Source of the DNA: Sporomusaceae bacterium FL31
GTDB taxonomy: Bacteria; Bacillota; Negativicutes; DSM-1736; Dendrosporobacteraceae
NCBI GenBank assembly: GCA_003990955.1
Contig: BIFV01000007.1
Location: forward strand, 1-48,865
Direction of reading: 5' to 3'
Length of the DNA: 48,865 nt
Shown here: one piece after another, positions 25,620 to 35,635 of the stretch
Layout: each line of letters opens with the position of its first letter
How positions within the stretch are numbered: position 1 is the stretch's first letter
Made by a program: the position numbers and the translations under genes
The notes under the pieces: model-generated
Seen by the model: only the letters and a program-made list of their open reading frames with translations
Database searches by the model: none
What the model was told of the DNA's origin: nothing

Positions 25620-28600
25620 ATGGCCAAAACACATAAGTTGTGGCGTTTTTTTCCAATTCAATCTGAACTAACTAAGAAAATTTCAAGTACTTTTAATGTT
25701 TCGGAAATTATTTCGCAGCTTCTTGTTAATCGCGGCATTGATAATGAACATGAAGTACAAGAATTCTTATATGGAGAACTTAAAGATTTAGAAGATCCTT
25801 TCTTATTAAAGCATATCGATCAAGCTGTCAATCGAATTATTCAGGCAATCAATCATGCTGAAAAAATTGTGATTTATGGGGATTATGATGTTGACGGTAT
25901 CACATCTACGGTATTAATGCTGCGAGTGCTTAGGCAGCTTGGTGCACAAATTGATTATTACATACCTGATCGCCAGAATGAAGGGTATGGTCTAAATACT
26001 GAAGCGCTGGAGGGTCTGATCCAAGATGGCGCTAAACTTGTGATTTCTGTTGATTGTGGCATTAGTGCGGTTAAGGAAATAGAATGTGTTAAAAATAGGC
26101 TGGATATCATCATTACGGATCATCATGAACCGCCGTCAACTTTGCCTGATGCTCTAGCTATAATTAATCCCAAACAAGTTGATTGTGCGTATCCTGACAA
26201 AAACCTATCTGGCGTAGGGGTTGCTTTTAAAGTATGTCAAGCTATTTGGCTAAAACTAAACAAGGGTGACTTAAATCAATATCTCGATATAGTTGCAGTG
26301 GGAACAATTGCTGATATTGTGCCGCTTGTTGGTGAAAATCGTATCTTGGTTAAATGTGGGCTTAAGCAGTTGGCAATAACAGAGAATTTAGGACTGCAAG
26401 CCTTATTAAACGGTTGTGGTCTTACTGGCAATAGTATTGATGCAGGTAAAGTAGGCTATGTTTTGGCACCGCGATTGAATGCGGCTGGACGTCTTGGGCA
26501 GGCTTCGCTGGCAGTAGAGTTATTGACAGCCGAGGACAATGAGAAAGCGGTAGAAGTCGCAGCATGTTTAGAATATGAAAACTCACAGCGACAATTGGTA
26601 GAAAAAGAAATTTTGGCAAAAGCGGAAGAACAGCTAGCGCTTATTGATGTCAATGCTGCCAAGGTATTGGTTTTAGCTGGTGATAATTGGCATCCTGGAG
26701 TCATTGGCATTGTCGCCTCACGTTTAGTAGACCGTTATTATCGACCAGCTATTGTTATTAGTATCAAAGATGGTGTTGGAAAGGGTTCGTGCCGCAGTAT
26801 CAAAGGGTTTAATATTTATGATGCACTGCAGCAGTGTGGGGATCTATTATTGCAGTATGGCGGACACTGCCAAGCGGCTGGCTTAAGTATTGCTGCTGAC
26901 CGCATTCTTGATTTGCAAACACGTTTAGACGGTATTGCACAAGAAATGCTGACTGCGGATGATTATATTCCAGTATTAAATATTGATGCAGGTATTGCTT
27001 TGGAAGAAATTAATACTGGTTTGCTTGAGCAACTTGCCTGTTTAGCGCCATTTGGAATGGGAAATCCCAGTCCGGTTTTTGCTTGTCAAGATGTTGTTTT
27101 ATCAGATTTACGGGCAATAGGGCAGAATGGCCGCCATCTCAAATTTCGTGTTCGTCGAAAAAGCCACTATGGAGATGGTATTGCCTGGGAAATGGGCGGG
27201 CTAACTGATCAATTTCAACGGAATACGCTGATTGATTTTGCTTTTCATCCTGAATATAATATCTGGAATGGTCAATGCAATATTCAACTTCGCACACATG
27301 ATATTCGTGCGACTATAAAAGAGTTATCAGATATAGACCGACTATATTCAACTGAGTGTTCTGAAACAAAATATAAAAATGTTTTGCAGGCTGAGCGTTT
27401 TTTTACTAAAATAGTTGGGGTAACGTTTGAGAATCGTCAGGAGATTATTGCAAAGCTTTCAGAGGGACAGATACTCCAAATTAGGCGTGAACCGCTGAAT
27501 AACTATGATTCTAATGCTATTAAACTTGAGGCCAGTACAGGTGAGATGGTCGGATATTTGCGTGCTGAGCTGGCTCAAGAACTGGCACGGGAAATTGATC
27601 AAGGTCGTGTCTACAACTGTAATATTACTGCTATTACCGGCGGTGGTGATTGTCCGCTCGGGGTAAATATCTTAATATATAGAGACTGTCAAATGCAATG
27701 TAATGAGACTCCTGTAGAAATTATGGCTGATGCTGAGGTGGTTCGTCAGGCACTTTTAGGAGATCGAAATTATCATGATAGTCAGAAACTGGTACTGGAG
27801 CAGCTAGCTGCACAAAATAATGTGCTTGCCATAATGGGTACTGGGCGTGGAAAATCAGCAGTTTTTCAAACACATGCGGCTATGCTGGCATTGGGGCAAA
27901 AAAAAATAACCATTATTATATATCCGCTTAGAGCCCTGGTTAATGATCAGTTTATTAATCTCTCTCGGAATATGAGCAATTTGGGATTAAAAATTTTTAA
28001 AGGAAACGGAACTTTATCCACAGCAGAACGAGCGGCACTTTATACTGCCTTATATAATGGCGATATTGATATCCTACTCACCACACCCGAATTTGCTGAA
28101 GCTAACTTAGAATTACTAATGGTTCAAGCTGACCGTATCGGATTTTTGGTCATTGATGAATGTCATCATATTAGTCATAGTGCCAAACAAAGGTCGGTCT
28201 ATCGTAGACTTGACCATATTGTTAAAAAACTTCAAAATCCGCTGGTATTAGGAGTAACGGCCACAGCTGATACGGACACTGTAAATACGATAAAACATGC
28301 ACTTGCGATAGAAAAAGTTATTATCGATAAAACTGTACGCAATAATCTTGCTATCGCTGATTATCGTAATATAGCCGATAAATTCAACTATATTGCTAAT
28401 ATCGTTAAGCGACAAGAGAAAACACTGATTTTTGTAAATAGCCGTAAAAAGGCTGTTGAGTTAGCGATGCACTTGAGAGAGCACATGCCAGAGTTGGATC
28501 AGCAAATCGGTTTTTACCATGCCGGCTTAAATAATGAGTGGCGTGTTAATGTAGAGAGTTGGTTTAGGCAAGGGGTTTTAAGGGTTGTAGTGGCAACTAG

Positions 28601-29174
28601 TGCCTTTGGGGAGGGTGTTGATTTTTCCGATATCCGGCATGTTATCAAATATCATTTGGCATTTAATTTAACTACCTTTAACCAGCAATGTGGTCGGGCT
28701 GGCCGGGACGGCCAGGCAGCTACGATTCATCTGCTTTTTGGCAGTGAAGATATAAAACTTAATAATTTAATTCTAAAGGAATCATCTCCAGAGAGAGCAA
28801 CAATTGGCAGTATTTATCTTGTATTAAAAGGGGAATATAGTAATTGCCAGAAAGTGGAACTGACTAATCAACAGATTGCCGATCAAGTAAACGAAAAATA
28901 TCGAGAGATAGTTAGTGACCGTGGCGTTAGTGTCGCTATCCGGATTTTAGAAGAGTTAAATTTATTATGGCGTGAATCAATTGGAAAGAATAGAATTATA
29001 TATCTTTATCCGGCGCCTAGTCATAAGCTTGATTTGGAACAATCGGGAACTTATTATGAAGGAATGCTGGAAAAAACAGAATTCTCATTATTTGCACAGC
29101 GAATTATGAGAGTCACCACAGAAGAAATTCTAACTTGTATTAATAGACCGTTATATCCTGAGGAATATGTTTGA
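25620..29174 (+). CDS. recJ: RecJ exonuclease - HIRAN - RecQ-like helicase fusion protein
   Basis: The 1184-residue protein is far longer than a usual RecJ (about 560-800). Residues 1 to about 575 are a full RecJ 5'-3' single-strand exonuclease: DYDVDG (88-93), SVDCGI, DHH (167-169), GTIADIVPL, the DHHA1 block with GGHCQAAG, and the following OB-type domain. About residues 592-690 form a HIRAN domain, linked elsewhere to binding DNA ends. From about 705 a RecQ-type superfamily 2 helicase follows: GTGRGKS (740-746), DECHH (846-850), GVTATAD, YHAGL, ATSAFGEGVDF and QQCGRAGRDG (1022-1031), then a winged-helix-like segment near 1090-1125. I see no HRDC domain. The parts keep their catalytic motifs, so one chain could unwind and degrade DNA. 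ATG at 25620 follows GGAGGT. The apt gene follows 12 bases after the stop. Confidence 0.9.
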   Translation: MAKTHKLWRFFPIQSELTKKISSTFNVSEIISQLLVNRGIDNEHEVQEFLYGELKDLEDPFLLKHIDQAVNRIIQAINHAEKIVIYGDYDVDGITSTVLMLRVLRQLGAQIDYYIPDRQNEGYGLNTEALEGLIQDGAKLVISVDCGISAVKEIECVKNRLDIIITDHHEPPSTLPDALAIINPKQVDCAYPDKNLSGVGVAFKVCQAIWLKLNKGDLNQYLDIVAVGTIADIVPLVGENRILVKCGLKQLAITENLGLQALLNGCGLTGNSIDAGKVGYVLAPRLNAAGRLGQASLAVELLTAEDNEKAVEVAACLEYENSQRQLVEKEILAKAEEQLALIDVNAAKVLVLAGDNWHPGVIGIVASRLVDRYYRPAIVISIKDGVGKGSCRSIKGFNIYDALQQCGDLLLQYGGHCQAAGLSIAADRILDLQTRLDGIAQEMLTADDYIPVLNIDAGIALEEINTGLLEQLACLAPFGMGNPSPVFACQDVVLSDLRAIGQNGRHLKFRVRRKSHYGDGIAWEMGGLTDQFQRNTLIDFAFHPEYNIWNGQCNIQLRTHDIRATIKELSDIDRLYSTECSETKYKNVLQAERFFTKIVGVTFENRQEIIAKLSEGQILQIRREPLNNYDSNAIKLEASTGEMVGYLRAELAQELAREIDQGRVYNCNITAITGGGDCPLGVNILIYRDCQMQCNETPVEIMADAEVVRQALLGDRNYHDSQKLVLEQLAAQNNVLAIMGTGRGKSAVFQTHAAMLALGQKKITIIIYPLRALVNDQFINLSRNMSNLGLKIFKGNGTLSTAERAALYTALYNGDIDILLTTPEFAEANLELLMVQADRIGFLVIDECHHISHSAKQRSVYRRLDHIVKKLQNPLVLGVTATADTDTVNTIKHALAIEKVIIDKTVRNNLAIADYRNIADKFNYIANIVKRQEKTLIFVNSRKKAVELAMHLREHMPELDQQIGFYHAGLNNEWRVNVESWFRQGVLRVVVATSAFGEGVDFSDIRHVIKYHLAFNLTTFNQQCGRAGRDGQAATIHLLFGSEDIKLNNLILKESSPERATIGSIYLVLKGEYSNCQKVELTNQQIADQVNEKYREIVSDRGVSVAIRILEELNLLWRESIGKNRIIYLYPAPSHKLDLEQSGTYYEGMLEKTEFSLFAQRIMRVTTEEILTCINRPLYPEEYV

Positions 29175-29186
29175 GGAGGGAAATAC

Positions 29187-29699
29187 GTGGATTTTAAAGA
29201 AAAGATTAGAGTTATTATGGACTTCCCTGAAAAAGGAATTCGTTTTAAAGACATAACAACACTGTTGAAAGAAGGAAAGGCTTTTCATGAAGCCATTGAT
29301 GCTATTGCGCAGCCTTTTCAAGATCAAGCAATCGATTTGGTAATTGGTCCTGAAGCACGAGGGTTTGTCGTGGGGGCTCCAGTTGCTTATGCTTTGGGGG
29401 TAGGGTTTGTTCCTGTGAGAAAACCAGGGAAGCTTCCGGGAGAAACATTAAATCATCAATATTCGTTAGAGTACGGAAAAGATGCATTAGAGGTTCATAA
29501 AGATGCTATTCAGCCCGGCCAAAATGTGTTAATTGTAGATGATCTACTCGCTACTGGTGGAACAACGAAAGCAGTGATCGAAATGGTTGAACAATTAGGC
29601 GGGAAAATTGTCGGACTGGCATTCTTGATTGAGTTATCTTATCTTGAAGGCAGACAATCGTTGGAACAATATCCTATTGTTTCACTGATAAAATATTAG
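29187..29699 (+). CDS. apt: Adenine phosphoribosyltransferase
   Basis: The 170-residue enzyme salvages adenine by converting it with PRPP to AMP. The PRPP-binding motif is [14 protein letters not shown] (about residues 113-126), and the [18 protein letters not shown] block (about 53-70) is typical. The start is GTG at 29187 behind GAGGAGGG. It lies between recJ and rel, a common Firmicutes arrangement, and is probably co-transcribed with the fusion gene. Confidence 0.96.
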   Translation: MDFKEKIRVIMDFPEKGIRFKDITTLLKEGKAFHEAIDAIAQPFQDQAIDLVIGPEARGFVVGAPVAYALGVGFVPVRKPGKLPGETLNHQYSLEYGKDALEVHKDAIQPGQNVLIVDDLLATGGTTKAVIEMVEQLGGKIVGLAFLIELSYLEGRQSLEQYPIVSLIKY

Positions 29700-29726
29700 T
29701 TATGAAATGTAATTGGGGTTGGTAGC

Positions 29727-31940
29727 TTGGGTAGTGATACAGCAGCGCGTATAAACAGTATAATTAAACAAATTCAATCATATCAGTCAGATGCGCCGGT
29801 AGAACTTGTGATGAAGGCGTATGAGTTTGCACGCGATGCTCATACGGGACAACTACGTGTTTCCGGTGAAGAATATATCATCCATCCATTAGGGGTTGCC
29901 CAAATTTTGGCTGATTTGCAGATTGACGCTGTTACCATTAGTGCGTCTCTGCTGCATGATGTAGTCGAAGATACAAATTATTCATTAGTCGAACTTGAAA
30001 AGCATTTCAGTAAAGAAATTGCTTTATTAGTGGATGGGGTTACAAAATTAAGCCGGATCGAATATAAGTCAAAAGAAGAACAACAATTAGAGAACTATCG
30101 CAAGATGTTTTTGGCTATGGCTAAAGACATTCGAGTTGTTTTAATTAAATTAGCAGACCGGCTACATAATATGAGAACCCTCAAACATATGCCTGAATTA
30201 AAGCAGCGCAAAATTGCCCGAGAGACATTAGAAATTTTTGCTCCATTGGCTCATCGATTAGGGATTTCTAATGTCAAATGGGAACTTGAAGATTTGGCAT
30301 TGAGATATCTAGAACCGCAGAAGTATTACGAATTGGTCGAAAAAGTAAAGCAAAAGCGTAAAGAACGTGAATTGCTCATCAACGAATCCATTCAAATTCT
30401 CACAGAACGTTTAGGGGCTGTGAGCATTACAGCCGATATTGAAGGACGTCCTAAACATTTTTACAGCATCTACAAAAAAATGCAAAAAGGCAATAAAGAT
30501 TTAAGTGAAATATATGATCTATCAGCCATAAGAATATTAGTAGATAGTGTAAAAGATTGTTATGGAGCGCTAGGTATTGTCCATACGTTATGGAAGCCTA
30601 TACCTGGCAGGTTTAAGGATTATATTGCCATGCCTAAGTCCAATATGTATCAATCGTTGCATACCACGGTTATTGGTACGCAGGGGCAACCGCTGGAGAT
30701 TCAAATAAGAACTTGGACTATGCATCAAGTATCCGAATATGGTATTGCTGCACACTGGCGTTATAAAGAGGGCGGCAAAGGCGCTAATAAAGAATTTGAT
30801 CAAAAGCTTTCATGGCTTCGCCAATTGTTAGAATGGCAGCAAGAGCTTCGGGACCCTAGGGAGTTTATGGATGCCTTGAAATTGGATGTATTTGCAGATG
30901 AGGTATTTGTTTTTACCCCTAAAGGCGATGTGCTTGATCTTCCTGCCGGTTCGATTCCAATCGATTTTGCTTACCGGATTCATACTGATGTTGGGCATCG
31001 TTGTGTCGGTGCAAAGATTAATGGCAAAATTGTTCCGCTTGAATATAAATTGGTGAATGGCGATATTGTAGAAATTATTACAAGCAAGCAGAATAATGGT
31101 CCTAGTCGTGATTGGCTAAACATCGTTGGTTCTTCAGAAACCCGTAATAAAATTAGACAATGGTTTAAAAAGGAAAAGCGCGAAGAAAACATTGCTAAAG
31201 GCCGGGAACTTATTGAGAAGGAAAGCAAAAAGTTAGGTTATGATTGGAAGGAATTGACCAAGGGAGATCGGTTAATTGAAGTTGCCAAGAAGCTTAATAT
31301 CCTGAATGAAGAAGATTTGCTGTCGGCATTAGGTTTTGGCGGTGTAACCATTCATGGAGTTATGACTAAGCTTATTGAGTTTCACAAGAAAGAGGTACGT
31401 AGTACAACACCACCTGATATTTCACAGATTTTAGCTGGACTGAAACCTAAAAACAGTAAGCGTAAATCAAGTCATGGCATTCTTGTTGAAGGTGAGTCAG
31501 GGTTGATGGTACGATTAGCTCGGTGCTGTAATCCAATCCCTGGTGATGTTATTGTTGGTTACATTACTCGCGGCAGGGGTGTGTCGGTTCACCGGGCGGA
31601 TTGTCCTAATATATTGAATCAGCCGGATGAATACGAACGAATGATTGAAGTGAATTGGGACATCAATACCGAGAATGTATATAAAGTAACGATCGAGATT
31701 AGTTGTGTGGATCGAGCGGGTATACTATCAGAATTAATGATGATTCCTTCTGAAACAAAAACTAATATTAGCTCGATTAATGCCAGAACCCACAAGAATA
31801 AAACTGCTACTATCACTATGATTTTAGAAATTGGAAATTCAAGCCAGTTGGAGAATATTATGACGAAATTACGACGTGTTAAGGATGTATTCAGTGTATA
31901 TCGCAGTATTCCGAATATGGGAGCAACTGGTATTAATTAG
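29727..31940 (+). CDS. rel: Bifunctional (p)ppGpp synthetase/hydrolase Rel
   Basis: The 737-residue long RSH enzyme makes and breaks the alarmone (p)ppGpp. The HD hydrolase domain is intact (HPLGVAQIL and SLLHDVVEDT, with RLHNMRTL, about residues 50-160). The synthetase domain carries IYDLSAIRI and GRFKDYIAMPKSN; the RFKD form, rather than the EXDD form of monofunctional RelA, indicates a bifunctional enzyme. A TGS domain (about 390-450, DEVFVFTPKGDVLDLPAG), a zinc-finger-like region (RCCNPIPGD) and a C-terminal ACT domain (about 660-730) follow. The start is TTG at 29727 with GGGGTTGG upstream. Length is typical. Confidence 0.96.
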   Translation: MGSDTAARINSIIKQIQSYQSDAPVELVMKAYEFARDAHTGQLRVSGEEYIIHPLGVAQILADLQIDAVTISASLLHDVVEDTNYSLVELEKHFSKEIALLVDGVTKLSRIEYKSKEEQQLENYRKMFLAMAKDIRVVLIKLADRLHNMRTLKHMPELKQRKIARETLEIFAPLAHRLGISNVKWELEDLALRYLEPQKYYELVEKVKQKRKERELLINESIQILTERLGAVSITADIEGRPKHFYSIYKKMQKGNKDLSEIYDLSAIRILVDSVKDCYGALGIVHTLWKPIPGRFKDYIAMPKSNMYQSLHTTVIGTQGQPLEIQIRTWTMHQVSEYGIAAHWRYKEGGKGANKEFDQKLSWLRQLLEWQQELRDPREFMDALKLDVFADEVFVFTPKGDVLDLPAGSIPIDFAYRIHTDVGHRCVGAKINGKIVPLEYKLVNGDIVEIITSKQNNGPSRDWLNIVGSSETRNKIRQWFKKEKREENIAKGRELIEKESKKLGYDWKELTKGDRLIEVAKKLNILNEEDLLSALGFGGVTIHGVMTKLIEFHKKEVRSTTPPDISQILAGLKPKNSKRKSSHGILVEGESGLMVRLARCCNPIPGDVIVGYITRGRGVSVHRADCPNILNQPDEYERMIEVNWDINTENVYKVTIEISCVDRAGILSELMMIPSETKTNISSINARTHKNKTATITMILEIGNSSQLENIMTKLRRVKDVFSVYRSIPNMGATGIN

Positions 31941-31971
31941 CCGTCAGTAACAGCAATGGAGGAATTTCAAC

Positions 31972-32589
31972 ATGCAAATTACTCAGATGCAAGTAGGACA
32001 TATTGGGACAAATTGCTATATCGTAACTTGTAATGAAACAAATCATACTGCTGTGATAGATCCAGGCGGTAATGCTGAAGATATTTTGGCTTACCTGAAC
32101 CGGGAGCAGAGCAAACTAATTTACATTATTAATACTCATGGACATGCTGATCATATTGCTGCAAATAACAAAATAAAACAAGCAACAGGTGCAATCGTTC
32201 TGATTCATCAAGCTGATGCTGCAATGTTGACAAGTTCTGATCTGAATTTATCATCGTATATTGGCGGGGGCTTGGTGCTGGACCCTGCAGACCGTTTGCT
32301 AAAAGATGGTGATGTTATTCAAGTTGGAACTATTCAATTTACAGTCATTCATACTCCAGGGCATACTCCAGGGGGGATATGTTTGTATACTAATGGAACA
32401 TTATTCAGCGGTGATACATTATTTTACCAATCTGTTGGTAGAACTGATTTTCCTGGTGGATCAATGGGCAAACTAGTTAATAGCATTAATGAGAAACTGC
32501 TTGTGTTGCCGGTAGAAACTAAGGTCTTTCCAGGACATGGACCAGAAACCTCAATTGCCTGGGAACGCTCAAATAATCCATTTATCTGA
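31972..32589 (+). CDS. MBL-fold metallo-hydrolase
   Basis: The 205-residue protein is a glyoxalase II-like metallo-beta-lactamase-fold hydrolase. Metal ligands are visible in THGHADHIA (about residues 57-65), the His of TPGHTPGG, the Asp of SGDTLF and the His of FPGHGPET. The substrate is not known for this group; hydroxyacylglutathione or other thioester hydrolysis is possible. It lies 31 bases after rel, a frequent neighbour in Firmicutes, behind the ribosome binding site GGAGG. Confidence 0.9.
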   Translation: MQITQMQVGHIGTNCYIVTCNETNHTAVIDPGGNAEDILAYLNREQSKLIYIINTHGHADHIAANNKIKQATGAIVLIHQADAAMLTSSDLNLSSYIGGGLVLDPADRLLKDGDVIQVGTIQFTVIHTPGHTPGGICLYTNGTLFSGDTLFYQSVGRTDFPGGSMGKLVNSINEKLLVLPVETKVFPGHGPETSIAWERSNNPFI

Positions 32590-32618
32590 TGTGATGATGC
32601 TATTGGGGGGGATAAGAA

Positions 32619-33659
32619 ATGTTTAAATCTATTAGCACTTGGCTGAAACTCCTGGTGATTTTGGCAGGTGTCTATCTGTTGAGTCAAGTTACCCCCATCT
32701 ATCTGCCAGTGATTGTCTCAGTGATATTAGCGTTTATTTTGAACCCACTGGTTACATTCTTATCCCAGCGCAGGCTCTGGCCAACCAGGCAGCTATTTGG
32801 TCGAAGTCTTGCTGTTTTTATAGCGTTTATTTTGTCTGCGATTATTGCAGCAATTGTCATGACATTTATTTTAGTACCATTTATCAGTGAGTTTAATACA
32901 CTTGTCAATAATTTGCCAAGCTTGATGAAAAAAATTCAGAAAATGACAATGGATATTCAAAACCAGGCGAATTTTATTGCTTTAGCAGGGTATTTGCCTA
33001 ATATTGTTGATCAAACTATGTCCAGTATCGGTTCTTTTTCAATCGACTTAGCTAAAAAAATTGTAAATTCAATTTTCGGATTAGCATCAAGCATCATTGA
33101 ATTAGTTATTGTACCAGTGCTTACTTATTATTTTTTAAAGGACTGGCAAATTATTAAAGAAAACATTGTTTTCCTTTTTTCACAGCGTACAAGGGATAAA
33201 GCCCGTAATATTATTGAAGAAATGGGCATTGTAGTTAGTGGCTACATTCGCGGACAGTTTGTGGTAAGTTTTATTGTTGGTTTCTTTGTTTTCTGCGGCA
33301 TGTATGGTTTCGGCGTTGAATATCCGCTGGTGTTGGGTTTACTTGCGGGAATTACTGAAGCAATTCCCATTATTGGCCCAATTATTGGAGCAGTGCCAGC
33401 GATTTTGCTTGCTTATACAGTTGCTCCGTTTTTAGCGTTAAAAGTAGCTGTGTTTTATTTTCTGGTCCAGCAATTTGAGAATCACATCATTGTTCCTAAT
33501 GTGATGGGGCAAGCTATTGATTTGCACCCTATTACTGTAATATTAAGTCTCCTAATCGGTGGTCAATTATTTGGGATCACAGGAATGGTGTTGGCAGTTC
33601 CTGTATCGGCAATATTAAAAGTGCTTTTAAAACATTTATGGATTACAGAAGAAAGATAG
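32619..33659 (+). CDS. AI-2E family transporter (UPF0118)
   Basis: The 346-residue integral membrane protein belongs to the AI-2E/PerM family, with about seven or eight helices. Characteristic segments are an N-terminal helix pair, a large soluble loop (about residues 85-140), GLASSIIELVIVPVLTYYFLKDW, and GLLAGITEAIPIIGPIIGAVPAILLAY near residue 250. Family members have been linked to autoinducer-2 export or Na+/H+ exchange; the substrate here cannot be read from sequence. ATG at 32619 has GGGGGG upstream. A paralogue is encoded at 46022. Confidence 0.88.
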   Translation: MFKSISTWLKLLVILAGVYLLSQVTPIYLPVIVSVILAFILNPLVTFLSQRRLWPTRQLFGRSLAVFIAFILSAIIAAIVMTFILVPFISEFNTLVNNLPSLMKKIQKMTMDIQNQANFIALAGYLPNIVDQTMSSIGSFSIDLAKKIVNSIFGLASSIIELVIVPVLTYYFLKDWQIIKENIVFLFSQRTRDKARNIIEEMGIVVSGYIRGQFVVSFIVGFFVFCGMYGFGVEYPLVLGLLAGITEAIPIIGPIIGAVPAILLAYTVAPFLALKVAVFYFLVQQFENHIIVPNVMGQAIDLHPITVILSLLIGGQLFGITGMVLAVPVSAILKVLLKHLWITEER

Positions 33660-33668
33660 GTGATTGTT

Positions 33669-34118
33669 ATGTCTATTAATATGGGTGATCTAAAGCAGCG
33701 ATTTCAGGAGCGGCAATATAAGTTAACGCCCCAGCGCCAAATCGTATTGCAAGCTTTTGTCGATAACCCTGGTAAACATTTAAGTGCTGAGGATGTTCAT
33801 AATATTGTCCGTCAACAGTCTTCTGAGATCGGTTTAGCTACAGTTTATCGGACTTTAGAATTATTAAGTGATATGGATGTATTGCAAAAAATGGATTTTG
33901 GTGATGGCCGCAGTCGTTATGAAATTAATGAGGAGACCTCTGAACATCATCACCATCATCTCATTTGTCTAAGTTGTGGAAAAGTAAAAGAATTTGAAGA
34001 TGACTTGCTTGAAACGTTAGAGAATGTTATAGCGCGTAAAAGTAATTTTAAAATAGTTGACCATCAAGTAAAGTTTTATGGTTATTGTCAAGAATGCCAG
34101 AGTAATCGTGAAGGTTAA
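33669..34118 (+). CDS. Fur-family metal-responsive regulator
   Basis: The 149-residue protein has an N-terminal winged-helix domain (YKLTPQRQIVLQAF ... GLATVYRTLELL) and a C-terminal metal domain with HHHHHLICLSCGK and a second CQEC pair. The CLSC and CQEC pairs form the structural zinc site. The residue that is Asp85 in Bacillus PerR appears as Glu in SRYEINE, which favours a Fur-like iron sensor over a PerR-like peroxide sensor; this is an inference. ATG at 33669 is chosen with AGGTGAT before it; GTG at 33660 is an alternative. It overlaps the start of hemZ by 11 bases, so the two are likely coupled; haem synthesis beside a Fur-type regulator makes functional sense. Confidence 0.88.
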   Translation: MSINMGDLKQRFQERQYKLTPQRQIVLQAFVDNPGKHLSAEDVHNIVRQQSSEIGLATVYRTLELLSDMDVLQKMDFGDGRSRYEINEETSEHHHHHLICLSCGKVKEFEDDLLETLENVIARKSNFKIVDHQVKFYGYCQECQSNREG

Positions 34119-35616
34119 CTATTATTGTTTGGCAGACGATGATGATCCAATAGCGACTGCCATTGGGCAAGTAATGGAGTTGTTTGGCATACAGCCAAAC
34201 AACCCGTTAGTTTCCTGTCTTGAAGGCCTTCCTGTTCATACCGTACTAGTGAATAATCGTATAAGCCAAACCAAGGATCAGTTAAGTGTAACAACAGACA
34301 TTTATCTAAAGCTGACAAACGGTACAACTGAAGTTCTTTCCTTTAAGCAGATTGCTTCTTTGGATAATGATGAGCTAGCCCTTATAAAACGGCTAGTAAA
34401 GCTGAATGTTCTTACTGCCATGAGACAACTAAGCAGCCCTCATGCAGCTCCCTGGGGTATATTACGAGGGATAAGACCAAGTAAGATTGTTCACCGGCTG
34501 ATTGATAAGGGGCTAGATAAAGCAGCAACTTCTCAAAAGCTAATTATGGATTACGGTATTGATATAAAAAAGTCAGAACTCATTACTGATATTGCATTTA
34601 GGCAACGAAAGTTTTTATTATCGCCGGAACGTGCAAAACATGCAGTTAGTGTTTATGTGGGAATCCCTTATTGTCCTTCAAAATGCTTATATTGTTCATT
34701 TCCTTCTTATGTTTTGCCTGATTCCATGCAGGTTGAGCGGTTTTTACAAGGTCTGAATAAAGAAATTAGGGCGATTGCTGCATTGATTAAGCAATGCAAC
34801 CTAGAAGTTCAGACGGTATATGTCGGCGGCGGTACTCCGACCAGTCTTGGCCCAACACAATTCTCGGACATGTTAAGCCAGGTACATCAGGCCTTTGTTA
34901 CTCCAGCCACGAGAGAGTTTACGGTTGAGGCTGGCAGGCCTGACAGCGTCGATGAACATAAAATTGCTACTATGCACAGGCTTGGTGTCACCCGAGTCAG
35001 TGTTAATCCACAGACCATGCAGGAAAAAACTTTAAAACATATTGGACGAAAGCATACTACACGCGATATAATAAATTTATTCCAAAAAATTCGTCAGACT
35101 GGTATTCCTGTTGTTAATATGGATATTATCGTTGGCCTGCCAGGTGAAGACGAAAAAAGTATAACTGATACGATGGAGCAAATTTATGAATTAAGGCCGG
35201 ATAATTTAACTATTCATACATTAGCGCTCAAGAAAGGCTCGTCGCTAAAAGCTAATTTAATTGAGCATTCTCTGCCAAATGAACGAATGACGCAGCAAAT
35301 GTTCGATATAGCAACAGGCTTTGCTTTGAAAATGCAAATGGAACCTTACTATTTGTATCGGCAAAAGTATATGAATGGTAATTTGGAGAATACTGGTTAT
35401 TCGGTCCCGGGGAAAGAGTGTTTATATAACATTCAAGTCATGGAAGAACGCCAGACCATCTTTGGAATTGGGCCAGCTGCAACGACTAAAATTGTAAAAC
35501 CTAGTAATTGGACGCTTGAAAATATCTTCAATGCTAAAGATATCCTTACATATATTAATAAGGTGGATCATACTCTTCAAGTTCGTTGCCAACTGCTAGC
35601 GGAGGCGTTTTCGTAA
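34108..35616 (+). CDS. hemZ: Coproporphyrinogen dehydrogenase HemZ (radical SAM)
   Basis: The 502-residue protein contains the radical-SAM cluster motif CPSKCLYCSF (C-x3-C-x2-C, about residues 191-200) and GGGTPTSL, with EAGRPDS as in HemN-like proteins. HemZ is the Firmicutes relative of HemN, converting coproporphyrinogen III to protoporphyrinogen without oxygen, or acting in related haem chemistry. The N-terminal ~170 residues form the HemZ-specific extension. The start is uncertain: GTG at 34108 overlaps the Fur-type gene by 11 bases and gives a compact N-terminus, but the ribosome binding site is weak. The gene is followed by hisS after 19 bases. Confidence 0.87.
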   Translation: MKVNYYCLADDDDPIATAIGQVMELFGIQPNNPLVSCLEGLPVHTVLVNNRISQTKDQLSVTTDIYLKLTNGTTEVLSFKQIASLDNDELALIKRLVKLNVLTAMRQLSSPHAAPWGILRGIRPSKIVHRLIDKGLDKAATSQKLIMDYGIDIKKSELITDIAFRQRKFLLSPERAKHAVSVYVGIPYCPSKCLYCSFPSYVLPDSMQVERFLQGLNKEIRAIAALIKQCNLEVQTVYVGGGTPTSLGPTQFSDMLSQVHQAFVTPATREFTVEAGRPDSVDEHKIATMHRLGVTRVSVNPQTMQEKTLKHIGRKHTTRDIINLFQKIRQTGIPVVNMDIIVGLPGEDEKSITDTMEQIYELRPDNLTIHTLALKKGSSLKANLIEHSLPNERMTQQMFDIATGFALKMQMEPYYLYRQKYMNGNLENTGYSVPGKECLYNIQVMEERQTIFGIGPAATTKIVKPSNWTLENIFNAKDILTYINKVDHTLQVRCQLLAEAFS

Positions 35617-35635
35617 TAAGGGGGAATTTTTCTTT

